NCBI GenBank assembly: GCA_004555405.1
Contig: SFIE01000037.1
Coordinates: 1 to 28,454, forward strand
Origin: Subdoligranulum sp.
Lineage (GTDB): Bacteria; Bacillota; Clostridia; Oscillospirales; Ruminococcaceae
Length of the DNA: 28,454 nucleotides
Reading direction: 5' to 3'
The translations under genes and the position numbers were made by a program. The notes under the pieces were generated by a model, which worked only from the letters and a program-made list of their open reading frames with translations, searched no databases and was not told where the DNA came from. Within the stretch, counting starts at the first letter, position 1. The number at the start of each line of letters is the position of its first letter. Shown in pieces: positions 1-7,407 of the stretch.

Positions 1-7
1 TGCGAAA

Positions 8-29
8 AATTGGTGCGGAATTGGTGCGG
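8..29. repeat. Tandem 11-bp direct repeat upstream of ychF
   Basis: The unit AATTGGTGCGG occurs twice back to back, at 8-18 and 19-29. It lies in the leader of ychF, about 50 bases before the start codon. No promoter is visible in the 82 bases available. The repeat may belong to a structure that begins outside the window. Confidence 0.5.
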
Positions 30-82
30 AGTGTGTCCCCAAAACCCGAAAAACCATTGAAAATAAAGGAGATTTAGAATAT

Positions 83-1210
83 ATGAAATTAGGTATCGTG
101 GGGCTTCCCAATGTGGGCAAAAGCACCCTTTTTAATGCACTCACCAGCACCCAGAACGCACAGGCGGCCAACTATCCGTTCTGCACCATTGAGCCCAACA
201 GCGGCATCGTGCCCGTGCCCGATGCCCGCTTGGACAAATTGGCCGAGCTGTGGGAAACAGATAAAAAAACTCCTGCAATCGTTGAGTTCCGCGATATTGC
301 GGGCCTTGTAAAGGGCGCAAGCCAGGGCGCAGGCCTGGGCAACAAGTTCCTGGGCCATATTCGTGAATGCGAGGCCATTGTGCATGTGGTGCGCTGCTTT
401 GACGATGACAATATCGTGCATGTGGTGGAGGATGTCAACAAGCCCGTAGGCGTAGACCCCATCCGTGACATCGATGCCATTGATCTGGAGCTGATCCTCT
501 CGGATCTGGAAGTGGTGCAAAACCGTGCAGGCCGCCAGGCCAAGGCTGCCAAAACCGGCAACAAGGCCGCCGCAGCCGAGGCCGAGTGGCTGCAGCAGCT
601 GGCTGCCCATCTGGAAAGCGGCAAGCCCGCCCGCAGCTTTGAGTTCCCCGAAGAGGATTCCGTGCCCGCCGTGCTGCGCGAGATCGGCCTGCTGAGCGCA
701 AAGCCCGTGATCTATGCCTGCAACATGAGCGAAGACGACTTGATGGACGGCTTTGCCAGCAACCAGTATTATCCGCTGGTGCAGCAGCGCGCAAAAGAAG
801 AAGGCGCGCTGGCACTGCCCATCTGCGCAAAAGCCGAGGAGGATATTGCCGGTTACAGCGCAGAGGAAAAGCTGGCCTTCCTTTCGGAAATGGGCATCAC
901 CACCACGGGTCTGGACAACCTGATCAAGGCCAGCTACGAGCTGCTGGGCCTGATCAGCTTTTTGACCGACGGCAAAAAGGAATGCCGCGCATGGACCATT
1001 CGCAAGGGCACCAAAGCCCCGCAGGCTGCCGGCAAGATCCACAGCGATTTCGAGCGCGGCTTTATTCGCGCCAGCGTGATCGGCTGGAAGGATCTGGAAG
1101 CGGCCGATTTTGATTATGCAGCGGTGAAAGCCAAGGGCCAGCAGCGCACCGAGGGCAAAGAATATGTGGTGCAGGACGGCGATGTGATCGAGTTCCTGTT
1201 CAATGTGTAA
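83..1210 (+). CDS. ychF: Redox-regulated ATPase YchF (Obg-like P-loop NTPase)
   Basis: YchF/OLA1 proteins are cytosolic Obg-family P-loop NTPases that prefer ATP over GTP and associate with ribosomes; they are linked to translation and oxidative stress. The 375-residue protein has the G1 loop GLPNVGKST at residues 7-15, the G3 motif DIAG followed by LVKGASQGAGLGNKFL, and NMSE in place of the usual NKxD G4 motif, which is the hallmark that separates YchF from true GTPases. The C-terminal part, with a late KGTKAPQAAGKIHSDFERGF stretch, is the expected TGS domain. Length matches the family (about 360-375). AAGGAGA at 66-72 sits 10 bases before the ATG. The gene for a small membrane protein follows after 15 bases, so the two may be cotranscribed. 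The family assignment is secure. Confidence 0.97.
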   Translation: MKLGIVGLPNVGKSTLFNALTSTQNAQAANYPFCTIEPNSGIVPVPDARLDKLAELWETDKKTPAIVEFRDIAGLVKGASQGAGLGNKFLGHIRECEAIVHVVRCFDDDNIVHVVEDVNKPVGVDPIRDIDAIDLELILSDLEVVQNRAGRQAKAAKTGNKAAAAEAEWLQQLAAHLESGKPARSFEFPEEDSVPAVLREIGLLSAKPVIYACNMSEDDLMDGFASNQYYPLVQQRAKEEGALALPICAKAEEDIAGYSAEEKLAFLSEMGITTTGLDNLIKASYELLGLISFLTDGKKECRAWTIRKGTKAPQAAGKIHSDFERGFIRASVIGWKDLEAADFDYAAVKAKGQQRTEGKEYVVQDGDVIEFLFNV

Positions 1211-1225
1211 TAAAGGCGGTTTTGT

Positions 1226-1705
1226 ATGCTGACAAAGTATCTGTATGTGTTTTTCGTTTCCATGGTGCCGCTCATTGAGCTGCGCGGCGCCATTCCCATC
1301 GGCGTGGGCCTTGGCCTGCCGCTGAGCACGGTGTATATCATTTCCATCATTGGCAATATGCTGCCGGTGCCGTTTATCTATCTGTTTGCCCGCGCTGTGT
1401 TGGAATGGGGCAAGGATAAGCCCGTGATCGGCAAATTTTTCACCTTTTGTCTGGAAAAAGGCGAAAAGGGCGGCAAAAAGCTGCAGGCCACAGCCGGGCG
1501 CGGGCTGGTGATCGCGCTGCTGCTGTTTGTGGGCATTCCGCTGCCCGGCACCGGCGCATGGACCGGCACCCTCGCTGCCTCGATTTTGGATATGAAGTTC
1601 CGCGACACGCTCATCGCCTGCATGGGCGGCGTGCTGCTGGCGGGCGTTATCATGGGCTCGGTAAGCGCCGGTTTGTTTGGCGCACTGGGCGCTGTGATGG
1701 GCTGA
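1226..1705 (+). CDS. Small multidrug-export-like membrane protein (COG2426 type)
   Basis: This 159-residue protein is mostly hydrophobic, with several predicted membrane-spanning stretches. The start resembles COG2426 'small multi-drug export' proteins, with the early motif VPLIELRGAIPIG and a later GIPLPGTGAWTG loop, both typical of that family. An EKGEKGGKK segment near residues 75-83 is a probable cytosolic loop. The function of the family is not well established despite its name, so no substrate is assigned. It begins 15 bases after ychF and ends 20 bases before a strong bidirectional hairpin, so ychF and this gene probably form one transcript. The ATG at 1226 has only a weak GGCGG-like ribosome site, which may mean coupling to ychF translation. 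Confidence 0.85.
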   Translation: MLTKYLYVFFVSMVPLIELRGAIPIGVGLGLPLSTVYIISIIGNMLPVPFIYLFARAVLEWGKDKPVIGKFFTFCLEKGEKGGKKLQATAGRGLVIALLLFVGIPLPGTGAWTGTLAASILDMKFRDTLIACMGGVLLAGVIMGSVSAGLFGALGAVMG

Positions 1706-1724
1706 AGAGATTTCCGCTGAAACC

Positions 1725-1772
1725 AAAAGGCGTTTTTGCTCTTGCTTAAAAGCAGGGGCAAAAACGCCTTTT
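1725..1772 (+). terminator. Bidirectional intrinsic terminator after the ychF unit
   Basis: A 21-bp stem pairs 1725-1745 with 1752-1772 around a 6-base loop; 15 outer pairs are perfect and a few inner pairs are G-T. The stem ends in AAAA on one side and TTTT on the other, so it can stop transcription in both directions. It closes the ychF transcript and insulates the LysR gene that follows. Confidence 0.85.
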
Positions 1773-1847
1773 CAGCTGATTTGGCTTTGGATATTTCACT
1801 GTGCAAACACGCAGAAAATCGCCCCGGCGGGCAAAAGGAGAAAGCCT

Positions 1848-2774
1848 ATGACTACCAGTGAACAGGTGTTTCTGGTGCTGTGCCAGGAACTCAGCTTTCG
1901 GCGTGCTGCCGAAAAATGCTATATGTCGCAGCAGGGCCTGAGCGAGCATATCAAGCGTTTGGAAACGCAATACGGCGTGCCGCTGTTTCAGCGCCGCCCC
2001 AAGGTAGCGCTGACGCAGGCGGGGCAAAGCCTGCGCCGCACGCTGGAGCGCGAAGCTGTGCTGGAACAGGACCTGTCGCGGGAAATGGAAAACCTGCGCG
2101 ACGGCACCCGCGGCAAGGTGACCATCGGCATTGGCATTTCGCGTGCGCGAATTTATCTGCCGCGCATTTTAGAGCTTTTCTGGAAGGAAGCCCCCGGCGT
2201 AGAGGTGATCGTGCGCATGGACAACTCGGCCCAGCTGGAAGAAGAGCTGGCCGCCGGAAAGCTGGACTGTTATATCGGCATCGAGGCCGTGTGCGGCGAA
2301 AATCAGGTGCGCCGCCCTCTGCGTGTGGAGTCCATCTGCCTGGCAGTGCCCAGCCGCCTGCTGCCTGAGGAGCATCGTCAAAACGCCACCATACGCCCCG
2401 AAGATCTGGCCTGGTTCAGCAAGCTGCCGTTTGTGCGCAACTCGCCGGGCAGCATTCTGAATGCCAAAGTGGATGCGCTGCTTTCAAGCAACTTAAAGCT
2501 GAACAATATTGCGGATGTGAGCGATTACGAAATTCAGCTGGATTTCTGCCGCCGCGGCTGGGCGGCAGCCTTTTTGCCGCAGATCGTGCTGGAAAGCTTT
2601 GGCGAAGACCATCTGAAGCAGGCCGGGCTCACCGTGTTTGAGATCGAGGGCCTGCAAAAGGCCATGGAAGTGGACCTTGTGTGGGACGAAAGCCGAATTT
2701 ATCCGGCCTGTGTGCAAAAGCTGCTGGATTGTATGCAAAAGGTGGAATGGGGAAACGCCCCGGATCGAGAATAA
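1848..2774 (+). CDS. LysR-family transcriptional regulator
   Basis: The 308-residue protein has the standard LysR layout. The N-terminal winged helix-turn-helix covers about residues 1-62, with SFRRAAEKCYMSQQGLSEHI as the recognition region and the typical LFQRRPKVALTQAG wing. A linker helix and an effector-binding domain follow from about residue 90 (GKVTIGIG onward). AAAGGAG lies 8-14 bases before the ATG. LysR proteins bind a small metabolite and usually act on an adjacent, often divergent, gene. Here the upstream neighbour points the same way and ends in a terminator, and the downstream gap has no gene, so the target cannot be named from context. The nearest metabolic gene is a FAD dehydrogenase on the opposite strand. 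Family certain, role unknown. Confidence 0.93.
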   Translation: MTTSEQVFLVLCQELSFRRAAEKCYMSQQGLSEHIKRLETQYGVPLFQRRPKVALTQAGQSLRRTLEREAVLEQDLSREMENLRDGTRGKVTIGIGISRARIYLPRILELFWKEAPGVEVIVRMDNSAQLEEELAAGKLDCYIGIEAVCGENQVRRPLRVESICLAVPSRLLPEEHRQNATIRPEDLAWFSKLPFVRNSPGSILNAKVDALLSSNLKLNNIADVSDYEIQLDFCRRGWAAAFLPQIVLESFGEDHLKQAGLTVFEIEGLQKAMEVDLVWDESRIYPACVQKLLDCMQKVEWGNAPDRE

Positions 2775-2790
2775 GCAAGGCAAATGCCAG

Positions 2791-2814
2791 CATGACAAGT
2801 ATTTGCTTGTCATG
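2791..2814 (+). other. Inverted repeat just after the LysR gene
   Basis: CATGACAAG at 2791-2799 is followed by a 6-base loop and its perfect complement CTTGTCATG at 2806-2814. No T-run follows, so it is a poor intrinsic terminator. It could be a protein-binding site next to the promoter at 2832-2860, or a transcript-end hairpin for the LysR gene. Confidence 0.45.
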
Positions 2815-2831
2815 TTACCGCATTTATGTGA

Positions 2832-2860
2832 TTTACATTGTGGACAATCTGTGGCACAAT
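2832..2860 (+). promoter_or_regulatory. Possible promoter for the gene-free 2.8-3.1 kb region
   Basis: TTTACA at 2832-2837 and CACAAT at 2855-2860 are spaced by 17 bases, with 5/6 and 4/6 matches to sigma-A consensus. The expected start near 2867 coincides with the first base pair of a stem-loop at 2868. No coding region follows for more than 500 bases on this strand, so the transcript would be non-coding. Confidence 0.4.
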
Positions 2861-2866
2861 AAAGGC

Positions 2867-3099
2867 ACATCGAAAGGGCAGTAAAATAATTTACGAAAAG
2901 CAGTTTTTCGATGGTTCTCTTCTCGTTTTTTCGTTTCCGTATGCATGGGTGCGCTGCTGCAGGGCAGCGCACCCACTGTGTATCGGATGCTGCCGGCCAT
3001 CTTATTCCATCCTTGATTCATTGCTTGCAAACGGGCGGCTCGCCCTTTCCATCTCTCTCCAACCCAAAAAATCCCCCGGGGCGAGCCGCTTATTTGCAA
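2867..3099 (+). ncRNA. Possible structured non-coding RNA
   Basis: The stretch has no plausible gene but three strong stem-loops in the same order as a transcript would be read. First, 2868-2875 pairs with 2906-2913 (8 bp), with an inner GTAAA/TTTAC stem at 2881-2894. Second, 2947-2957 pairs perfectly with 2964-2974 (11 bp, 6-base loop). Third, 3035-3045 pairs perfectly with 3079-3089 (11 bp), extended by 3025-3031 with 3093-3099 (7 bp) across a symmetric 3x3 internal loop; its 33-base loop is pyrimidine-rich. A plausible promoter lies just upstream. No T-run closes the third stem, so the RNA may continue to the terminator at 3321-3341. It does not match an RNA class I recognise. Short ORFs here lack ribosome sites. 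Confidence 0.35.
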
Positions 3100-3124
3100 A
3101 ACAGTGCAGGATCGGTTTTGATAA

Positions 3125-3297
3125 GGCGATACCGCATAATTCTAAGTGCCGATACGGCGAGCGAGGTGCGGGCAGATGCTAAGCCAAAAGCACAGATAAT
3201 ACTTTGCGTATTATCGAGCATTTTGGCAACACAGATGCCGTGCCGCAGCCGCCGGAGCGGTGCTTAAGCCGTAAGGCGGGAATTGTGCGGGATTGCC
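3125..3297 (+). repeat. Interspersed repeat with terminal inverted repeats, copy 1
   Basis: The ends are imperfect inverted repeats: 3125-3142 and the complement of 3280-3297 agree at about 15 of 18 positions. The inner and right part (3174-3297) recurs inverted at 18361-18484, with about 11 mismatches and no gaps over 124 bases when aligned by eye. A hairpin GATAATAC/GTATTATC sits at 3195-3215. It encodes nothing credible. The size (173 bp), the terminal repeats and the position between two convergent genes fit a MITE-like or REP-like non-autonomous element. Confidence 0.7.
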
Positions 3298-3320
3298 ATA
3301 AATCAACAGGAATGTTCCCT

Positions 3321-3341
3321 GCGGCTTCGGCCGCTTTTTTT
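3321..3341 (+). terminator. Intrinsic terminator with TTCG loop (+ strand)
   Basis: GCGGC at 3321-3325, the stable tetraloop TTCG, then GCCGC at 3330-3334 and seven T residues. It would end any plus-strand transcript coming from the LysR gene or from the possible RNA upstream. Confidence 0.7.
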
Positions 3342-3344
3342 GTG

Positions 3345-3386
3345 CAAAAAAAGCGCTCTCTCCGGCAGAAAAAAGGAGAGAGCGCT
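3345..3386 (-). terminator. Intrinsic terminator of the FAD dehydrogenase gene
   Basis: A perfect 12-bp stem pairs 3352-3363 with 3375-3386. Read on the minus strand it is followed by seven T residues. It lies 22 bases after the stop codon of the FAD dehydrogenase gene. Confidence 0.85.
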
Positions 3387-3407
3387 TGTGTTTTTATATT
3401 GGCAGGA

Positions 3408-4778
3408 TCACTGCCCGGCGATCTCGCGGGCTACCAGCACGCCGCTGGCCGAAGCATGGCTCAGCGAGTGGGTGATGCCGCTGCCGTCGCCAATGATATA
3501 CAGGCCCTTGTACTTGCTTTCCAGCTTTTCGTTTACCGAAACCTCCATGTTGTAGAACTTCACTTCCACACCATACAACAGGGTGTCCTCGTTGGCGGTG
3601 CCGGGGGCGATCTTGTCCAGTGCATAGATCATTTCGATAATGCCGTCCAGAATGCGCTTGGGCAGCACAAGGCTCAAATCGCCGGGGGTGGCGCTGAGGG
3701 TGGGGGTTACAAAGGATTCCTCAATGCGCTTGGGAGTGGAGCGGCGGCCGCGGATCAGATCGCCGAAGCGCTGCACGATCACACCGCCGCCCAGCATATT
3801 GCTCAGGCGGGCAATGCTTTCGCCGTAGCCGTTGGAGTCCTTAAAGGGCTCGGAAAAATGCTTGGCCACCAGCAAGGCAAAGTTGGTGTTGTCGGTCTGG
3901 CGCGCAGGGTCTTCGTAGCTGTGGCCGTTCACCGTGATAATGCCGTTGGTGTTTTCATTTACCACCGCGCCCTTGGGGTTCATGCAGAAGGTGCGCACCA
4001 TATCGCCGTATTTTTCGGTGCGGTACACGATCTTGCTTTCGTACAGCTCATCGGTCAGGTGGGCAAACACGGCGGCGGGCAGCTCCACGCGCACGCCCAG
4101 ATCCACACGGTTGGAATGGGTGGGAATCTCCATTTCGCGGCACACGGTTTCCATCCATTTGCTGCCGCTGCGCCCCACCGAGATCACGCAATTCCGGCAG
4201 GTGGATTCTCCCTGCTCGGTGTGGATCTTGTAGGTGCCGTTTTCCAGCGCCTCCACGCTTTCCACGGGCGTATCAAAATGGAAATCGACTTTATCCTGCA
4301 AAAAGTTATACAGGTTTTCCAGCACCACATAGTTGATGTCGGTGCCCAGATGGCGCACCGAGGCATCCAGCAGATGCAGATCGTTTTGAATGCACACAGT
4401 TTTAAAGCGGGTGCCTGCCGTGGAATACAGCTTGGTACCGGCGCCGCCGTAGCGCAGATTGATCTCGTCTACATAGTGCATCAGCTCCAGCGCCTGCTTT
4501 TTGCCGATATATTCATACAGCGTGCCGCCGAAATCGTTGGTGATGTTATATTTACCGTCCGAAAACGCGCCGGCACCGCCAAAGCCGCTCATGATCGAGC
4601 AGGTTTTGCAGCCGATGCAGCTTTTTATCTTGTCGCCGTCAATGGGGCAGCGGCGCTGGCTGAGGGCATGGCCGGATTCAAACACGCCCACCTTCAGCTG
4701 CGGGGCGCGCTGGACAAGCTCAAAAGCGGAAAAAATGCCGCCGGGGCCTGCACCGATAATGATCACATCATAGTTCAT
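3408..4778 (-). CDS. FAD-dependent dehydrogenase (COG2509-like)
   Basis: A cytosolic flavoprotein of the COG2509 'uncharacterised FAD-dependent dehydrogenase' type; the substrate is unknown. The start at 4778 is chosen because AGGAG lies 7 bases upstream and the Rossmann motif VIIIGAGPGG then begins at residue 5; an in-frame ATG 36 codons earlier would add an unrelated N-terminus across a terminator hairpin. The 456-residue protein has the FAD-binding GxGxxG near the N-terminus, a cysteine group at residues 44, 54, 57 and 60, then FGGAGAFSDGKYN, and a C-terminal GLYIIGDGSG that closes the FAD site. The cysteine group could hold a metal or disulfide, but this is not established. It ends in its own terminator and is preceded by a terminator-like hairpin and a candidate promoter, so it is probably monocistronic. 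Confidence 0.88.
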   Translation of the reverse strand: MNYDVIIIGAGPGGIFSAFELVQRAPQLKVGVFESGHALSQRRCPIDGDKIKSCIGCKTCSIMSGFGGAGAFSDGKYNITNDFGGTLYEYIGKKQALELMHYVDEINLRYGGAGTKLYSTAGTRFKTVCIQNDLHLLDASVRHLGTDINYVVLENLYNFLQDKVDFHFDTPVESVEALENGTYKIHTEQGESTCRNCVISVGRSGSKWMETVCREMEIPTHSNRVDLGVRVELPAAVFAHLTDELYESKIVYRTEKYGDMVRTFCMNPKGAVVNENTNGIITVNGHSYEDPARQTDNTNFALLVAKHFSEPFKDSNGYGESIARLSNMLGGGVIVQRFGDLIRGRRSTPKRIEESFVTPTLSATPGDLSLVLPKRILDGIIEMIYALDKIAPGTANEDTLLYGVEVKFYNMEVSVNEKLESKYKGLYIIGDGSGITHSLSHASASGVLVAREIAGQ

Positions 4779-4818
4779 AACTTTGCTCCTTGCATAGACC
4801 GGGCGGCCAAAAGGCCGC

Positions 4819-4854
4819 AAAAAAGGCTGACCGCGAAAGAATGCGCAGCCAGCC
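4819..4854 (-). terminator. Minus-strand terminator upstream of the FAD dehydrogenase gene
   Basis: An 11-bp stem (4844-4854 with 4825-4835, two G-T pairs) is followed on the minus strand by six T residues at 4824-4819. It most simply ends the MATE/aldolase transcript. It also lies downstream of the candidate promoter at 4877-4905, so it could act as an attenuator in the leader of the FAD dehydrogenase gene. A second perfect hairpin, GCGGCC/GGCCGC, follows at 4803-4818. Confidence 0.65.
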
Positions 4855-4876
4855 AAGGCGTTTGTGTTCGAGATAC

Positions 4877-4905
4877 AGAATAGCACAGAATCAGGGAGAA
4901 TGCAA
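4877..4905 (-). promoter_or_regulatory. Candidate promoter for the FAD dehydrogenase gene
   Basis: On the minus strand TTGCAT (4905-4900) and TATTCT (4882-4877) are spaced by 17 bases. The implied start near 4870 gives a leader of about 90 bases that contains the hairpin at 4825-4854. Confidence 0.4.
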
Positions 4906-4921
4906 GCAAAATGCGCGCGGC

Positions 4922-5965
4922 TTAAGCGCGGGGCAGCTGCCTAAGCTCGTGGCAGAGCGCCTCTATGCGGGCCGGGGCGGTGCTCCAGCTGGTGCAAAGG
5001 CGAACGCACTGCCGGCCGTCCGGCCAGGTGCCCAGAGGCTCAAAAATACAGCGCTGTGCCAGAAAATCGGCCTGTGCAGGGCTCACCAGCAAAAACTGCT
5101 GGTTGGTGCAGCTGTCCAGATAAAATTCGCAGCCAGCCGATCGCAGGGCGGCCTTCAGCTGCAGGGCCAGCTCGTCGGCACGGCGTGCCAGCGAAAAATA
5201 CAGCCCGTTCTGGAACAGGGTGTAAAACTGCAGTCCCAGCAGCCAGCCCTTGGCCAGCGTGCCGCCGGTCTGCTTGCGGAAGGTGCGAAAATGCTCACGC
5301 AGGGCCGGGTTTACCAGCACAAGGGCCTCGCCGAACATAGCGCCGCACTTGGTGCCGCCGATCGTAAAGGCATCGGTCAGCACGGCCAGATCGGCCAGGG
5401 TGACATCACAGCCCGGCATGGCGAGCCAATAGCCCAAACGCGCGCCGTCCAGATACAAATACAGGTGATAGGCATCGCACACGCGGCGGATCTCGGCCAG
5501 CTCGGCCTTAGAGTAAACCGTGCCGTATTCAGAAGGGCTGGAAAGGAACACCAGCTTGGGCTCGGTGAGGTAATCGGCTTCACCGCTTTGGCGATATTTT
5601 TCCGCCTCGGCGGCAATGGCCTTGGCCGTCAGCTTGGCGTTTTGGGCGGGCAGGGCCAGAATTTTGTGCCCGGTGTATTCGATGGAACCTGCCTCGTGGG
5701 CAAAAATATGCCCGCAGTCGGCACTGATCACACTTTGCCACGGGCGCAGCGCCGCGCCGATCAGGGTGGCGTTGGCCTGCGTGCCGCCGATCATAAACTG
5801 CACCTCGGCATCCTTGCCGCCCAGCTGTGCCAGAATGGCCTGGGCGGCTTTTTGGCACCATTCGTCTGCGCCATAGCCGGGATAGCTGCAGGGGGTGGTT
5901 TCCTGCAGCGCCGCCATCACCTCGCTGCAGGCAATCTCATTATAGTCGTTGTTCAAACGGATCAT
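4922..5965 (-). CDS. Low-specificity L-threonine aldolase family PLP enzyme
   Basis: Members of this fold-type I family cleave threonine or allo-threonine to glycine and acetaldehyde with pyridoxal phosphate. The 347-residue length is usual. The N-terminal FMIGGTQAN segment supplies the cofactor phosphate site, HEAGSIEYTGHKI is a family landmark, YLDGARLG carries the Asp that contacts the PLP ring nitrogen, and FTIGGTKCG carries the Schiff-base lysine. GGAGA lies 7 bases before the ATG. It starts 19 bases after the MATE gene ends on the same strand, so the two are probably cotranscribed, and a terminator follows. A related beta-eliminating lyase activity cannot be excluded. Threonine is also the substrate of IlvA further along the window, but the two genes are not linked in transcription. 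Confidence 0.85.
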   Translation of the reverse strand: MIRLNNDYNEIACSEVMAALQETTPCSYPGYGADEWCQKAAQAILAQLGGKDAEVQFMIGGTQANATLIGAALRPWQSVISADCGHIFAHEAGSIEYTGHKILALPAQNAKLTAKAIAAEAEKYRQSGEADYLTEPKLVFLSSPSEYGTVYSKAELAEIRRVCDAYHLYLYLDGARLGYWLAMPGCDVTLADLAVLTDAFTIGGTKCGAMFGEALVLVNPALREHFRTFRKQTGGTLAKGWLLGLQFYTLFQNGLYFSLARRADELALQLKAALRSAGCEFYLDSCTNQQFLLVSPAQADFLAQRCIFEPLGTWPDGRQCVRLCTSWSTAPARIEALCHELRQLPRA

Positions 5966-5984
5966 GGAAATTCTCCTTATCCAA

Positions 5985-7340
5985 TCAGATTTTCAGCTCT
6001 ACCCACTTGCCTCGGTAGAAGCGGGTGCCCATAAATACAAAACGCATGGCCTGATCGCCCAGAATGCCCAGCCAAATGCCGGTAAGCCCCAGCCCCAGCA
6101 CGGATACCAGCAGCCAGGTCACGGCGGTGCGCACAATGCTTACGCTGATCAGTGAGATCAGCATGGTGTAGCGCACATCACCCGCACCCCGCAGGCAGCC
6201 CGTGAAAATGACCTGCGAGATCTGAAACAGCATCACCACGGCCAGAATACGCAAAATATCCTCGCCCATCACAATGATCTCGCGCTCTTTAAAGAACAGG
6301 CTGTAATACCATTTTCCAAGAAGCATCAGCAGCAGTGCCAGCACGCAGCTGATGCCAAGGCCCAGCTTTTGGCAAAAAGCACCGTAGCGCTTGGCCTGCT
6401 CGGGATTTTTTTCGCCCAGACTGCGGCCGATCAGCGCCACGGCGGCCACCTGCATACCATCGCCGAAGGCAAAGGTGAGGTTGAGCACATTCATGCCCAC
6501 CTGATGTGCGGCAAAGGGGGCTGTGCCAAGGCCGGCGGCCATGAGTGCCGTGAACATAAAGCCCACGCGCATAAACAGGTTTTCGGCCAGAATGCTGCCC
6601 GAAAGCCCAAAAAGGCTTTTGAGCGATTCCAGCTCGGGCACAAGCTTATGGGAAATGATATAGTGGATGCTCACAAAGCAGTCTACGGGCAGCAGCGAGC
6701 GCAGGCTCATGCAGCAGGCCACCACCGTGCCCAGCACCGTGGCCAGCGCCGCACCGCGAATGCCCAGCGCGGGAAAGCCCCAATGCCCGCCGATCAGCAG
6801 GTAGTTGCCGCACATATTCACAATGCTGCTGGTCACATTGGTGGTCATGGCAATGCGGGTGTTGCCGCTGCCCCGCTGGGCGGCGTTGACGCAAAGCGAA
6901 ACCACATTGAACACCATGCCGCCCATAATGATCTGAAAATACGCCACGGCATCGGCGTGAGTGTCGGGCTGGCTGCCGCAAAGGTTTACAATGGGCCCGG
7001 CCAGAGTTACACAAATGGCGGTGATCACCGCACAGGCCGCCAGCGAAAATGTGAGCGCGGTGGCAAGAATATGCCCGGCGCTGTCACGGTCGCGCTGGCC
7101 GCGGCGGCGGGCCACCAAAGCCGAAACCGCAACATTGGTGGCTATAAAAAGCGCAAAGCCCAAAAATTTGGGCTGCACGGTAAGGCCTACGGCGGCCACC
7201 GCCGTGCTGCCCAGGCTGCTTACCATCAGGGTGTCGATCATACTGGCCAGCGCTACAAAAAAGCTTTCCAGCACGGCAGGCCACGCCATGCGCAGGGTCT
7301 CGCGCATCAAACTGGGGGGATGCGCTGCATTGCTTTGCAT
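5985..7340 (-). CDS. MATE family multidrug/cation efflux transporter (first copy)
   Basis: A 451-residue integral membrane protein with twelve predicted hydrophobic segments, the usual MATE length. Segment one contains the family pattern AWPAVLESFF followed by ASMIDTLMVSSLG, in which the D and G are commonly conserved, and the second half repeats the fold (GLSGSILAENLFMRVG onward). MATE proteins export cationic drugs or metabolites using sodium or proton gradients; the substrate here is unknown. The ATG at 7340 has an AGAGG-like site; a second Met at residue 12 is also possible. It is the first gene of a two-gene unit with the threonine-aldolase-like enzyme. A 15-bp palindrome lies 67 bases upstream. 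It is clearly different in sequence from the second MATE protein at 22388-23671. Confidence 0.92.
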   Translation of the reverse strand: MQSNAAHPPSLMRETLRMAWPAVLESFFVALASMIDTLMVSSLGSTAVAAVGLTVQPKFLGFALFIATNVAVSALVARRRGQRDRDSAGHILATALTFSLAACAVITAICVTLAGPIVNLCGSQPDTHADAVAYFQIIMGGMVFNVVSLCVNAAQRGSGNTRIAMTTNVTSSIVNMCGNYLLIGGHWGFPALGIRGAALATVLGTVVACCMSLRSLLPVDCFVSIHYIISHKLVPELESLKSLFGLSGSILAENLFMRVGFMFTALMAAGLGTAPFAAHQVGMNVLNLTFAFGDGMQVAAVALIGRSLGEKNPEQAKRYGAFCQKLGLGISCVLALLLMLLGKWYYSLFFKEREIIVMGEDILRILAVVMLFQISQVIFTGCLRGAGDVRYTMLISLISVSIVRTAVTWLLVSVLGLGLTGIWLGILGDQAMRFVFMGTRFYRGKWVELKI

Positions 7341-7407
7341 GAAATACGCCTCTTTCCTTGGGCGCTGCGGCCCGAAATTCTGTAAAACAATATCGTTTCA
7401 GGGTATA

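Noticed and set aside
89..1726. A 545-codon open frame antisense to ychF and the export gene
   Set aside because: It is the shadow of two well-supported genes in GC-rich DNA. Its translation is rich in His, Ala and Gly with no domain pattern, and it has no ribosome site.
2838..3182. Overlapping open frames of 114 and 118 codons in the gap after the LysR gene
   Set aside because: No ribosome sites, unusual composition, and they run through strong hairpins and into the repeat. A structured RNA explains the region better.
3204..4883. A 559-codon plus-strand frame opposite the FAD dehydrogenase gene
   Set aside because: The dehydrogenase shows clear FAD motifs; the opposite frame is compositionally odd, starts inside the repeat and has no recognisable domain.
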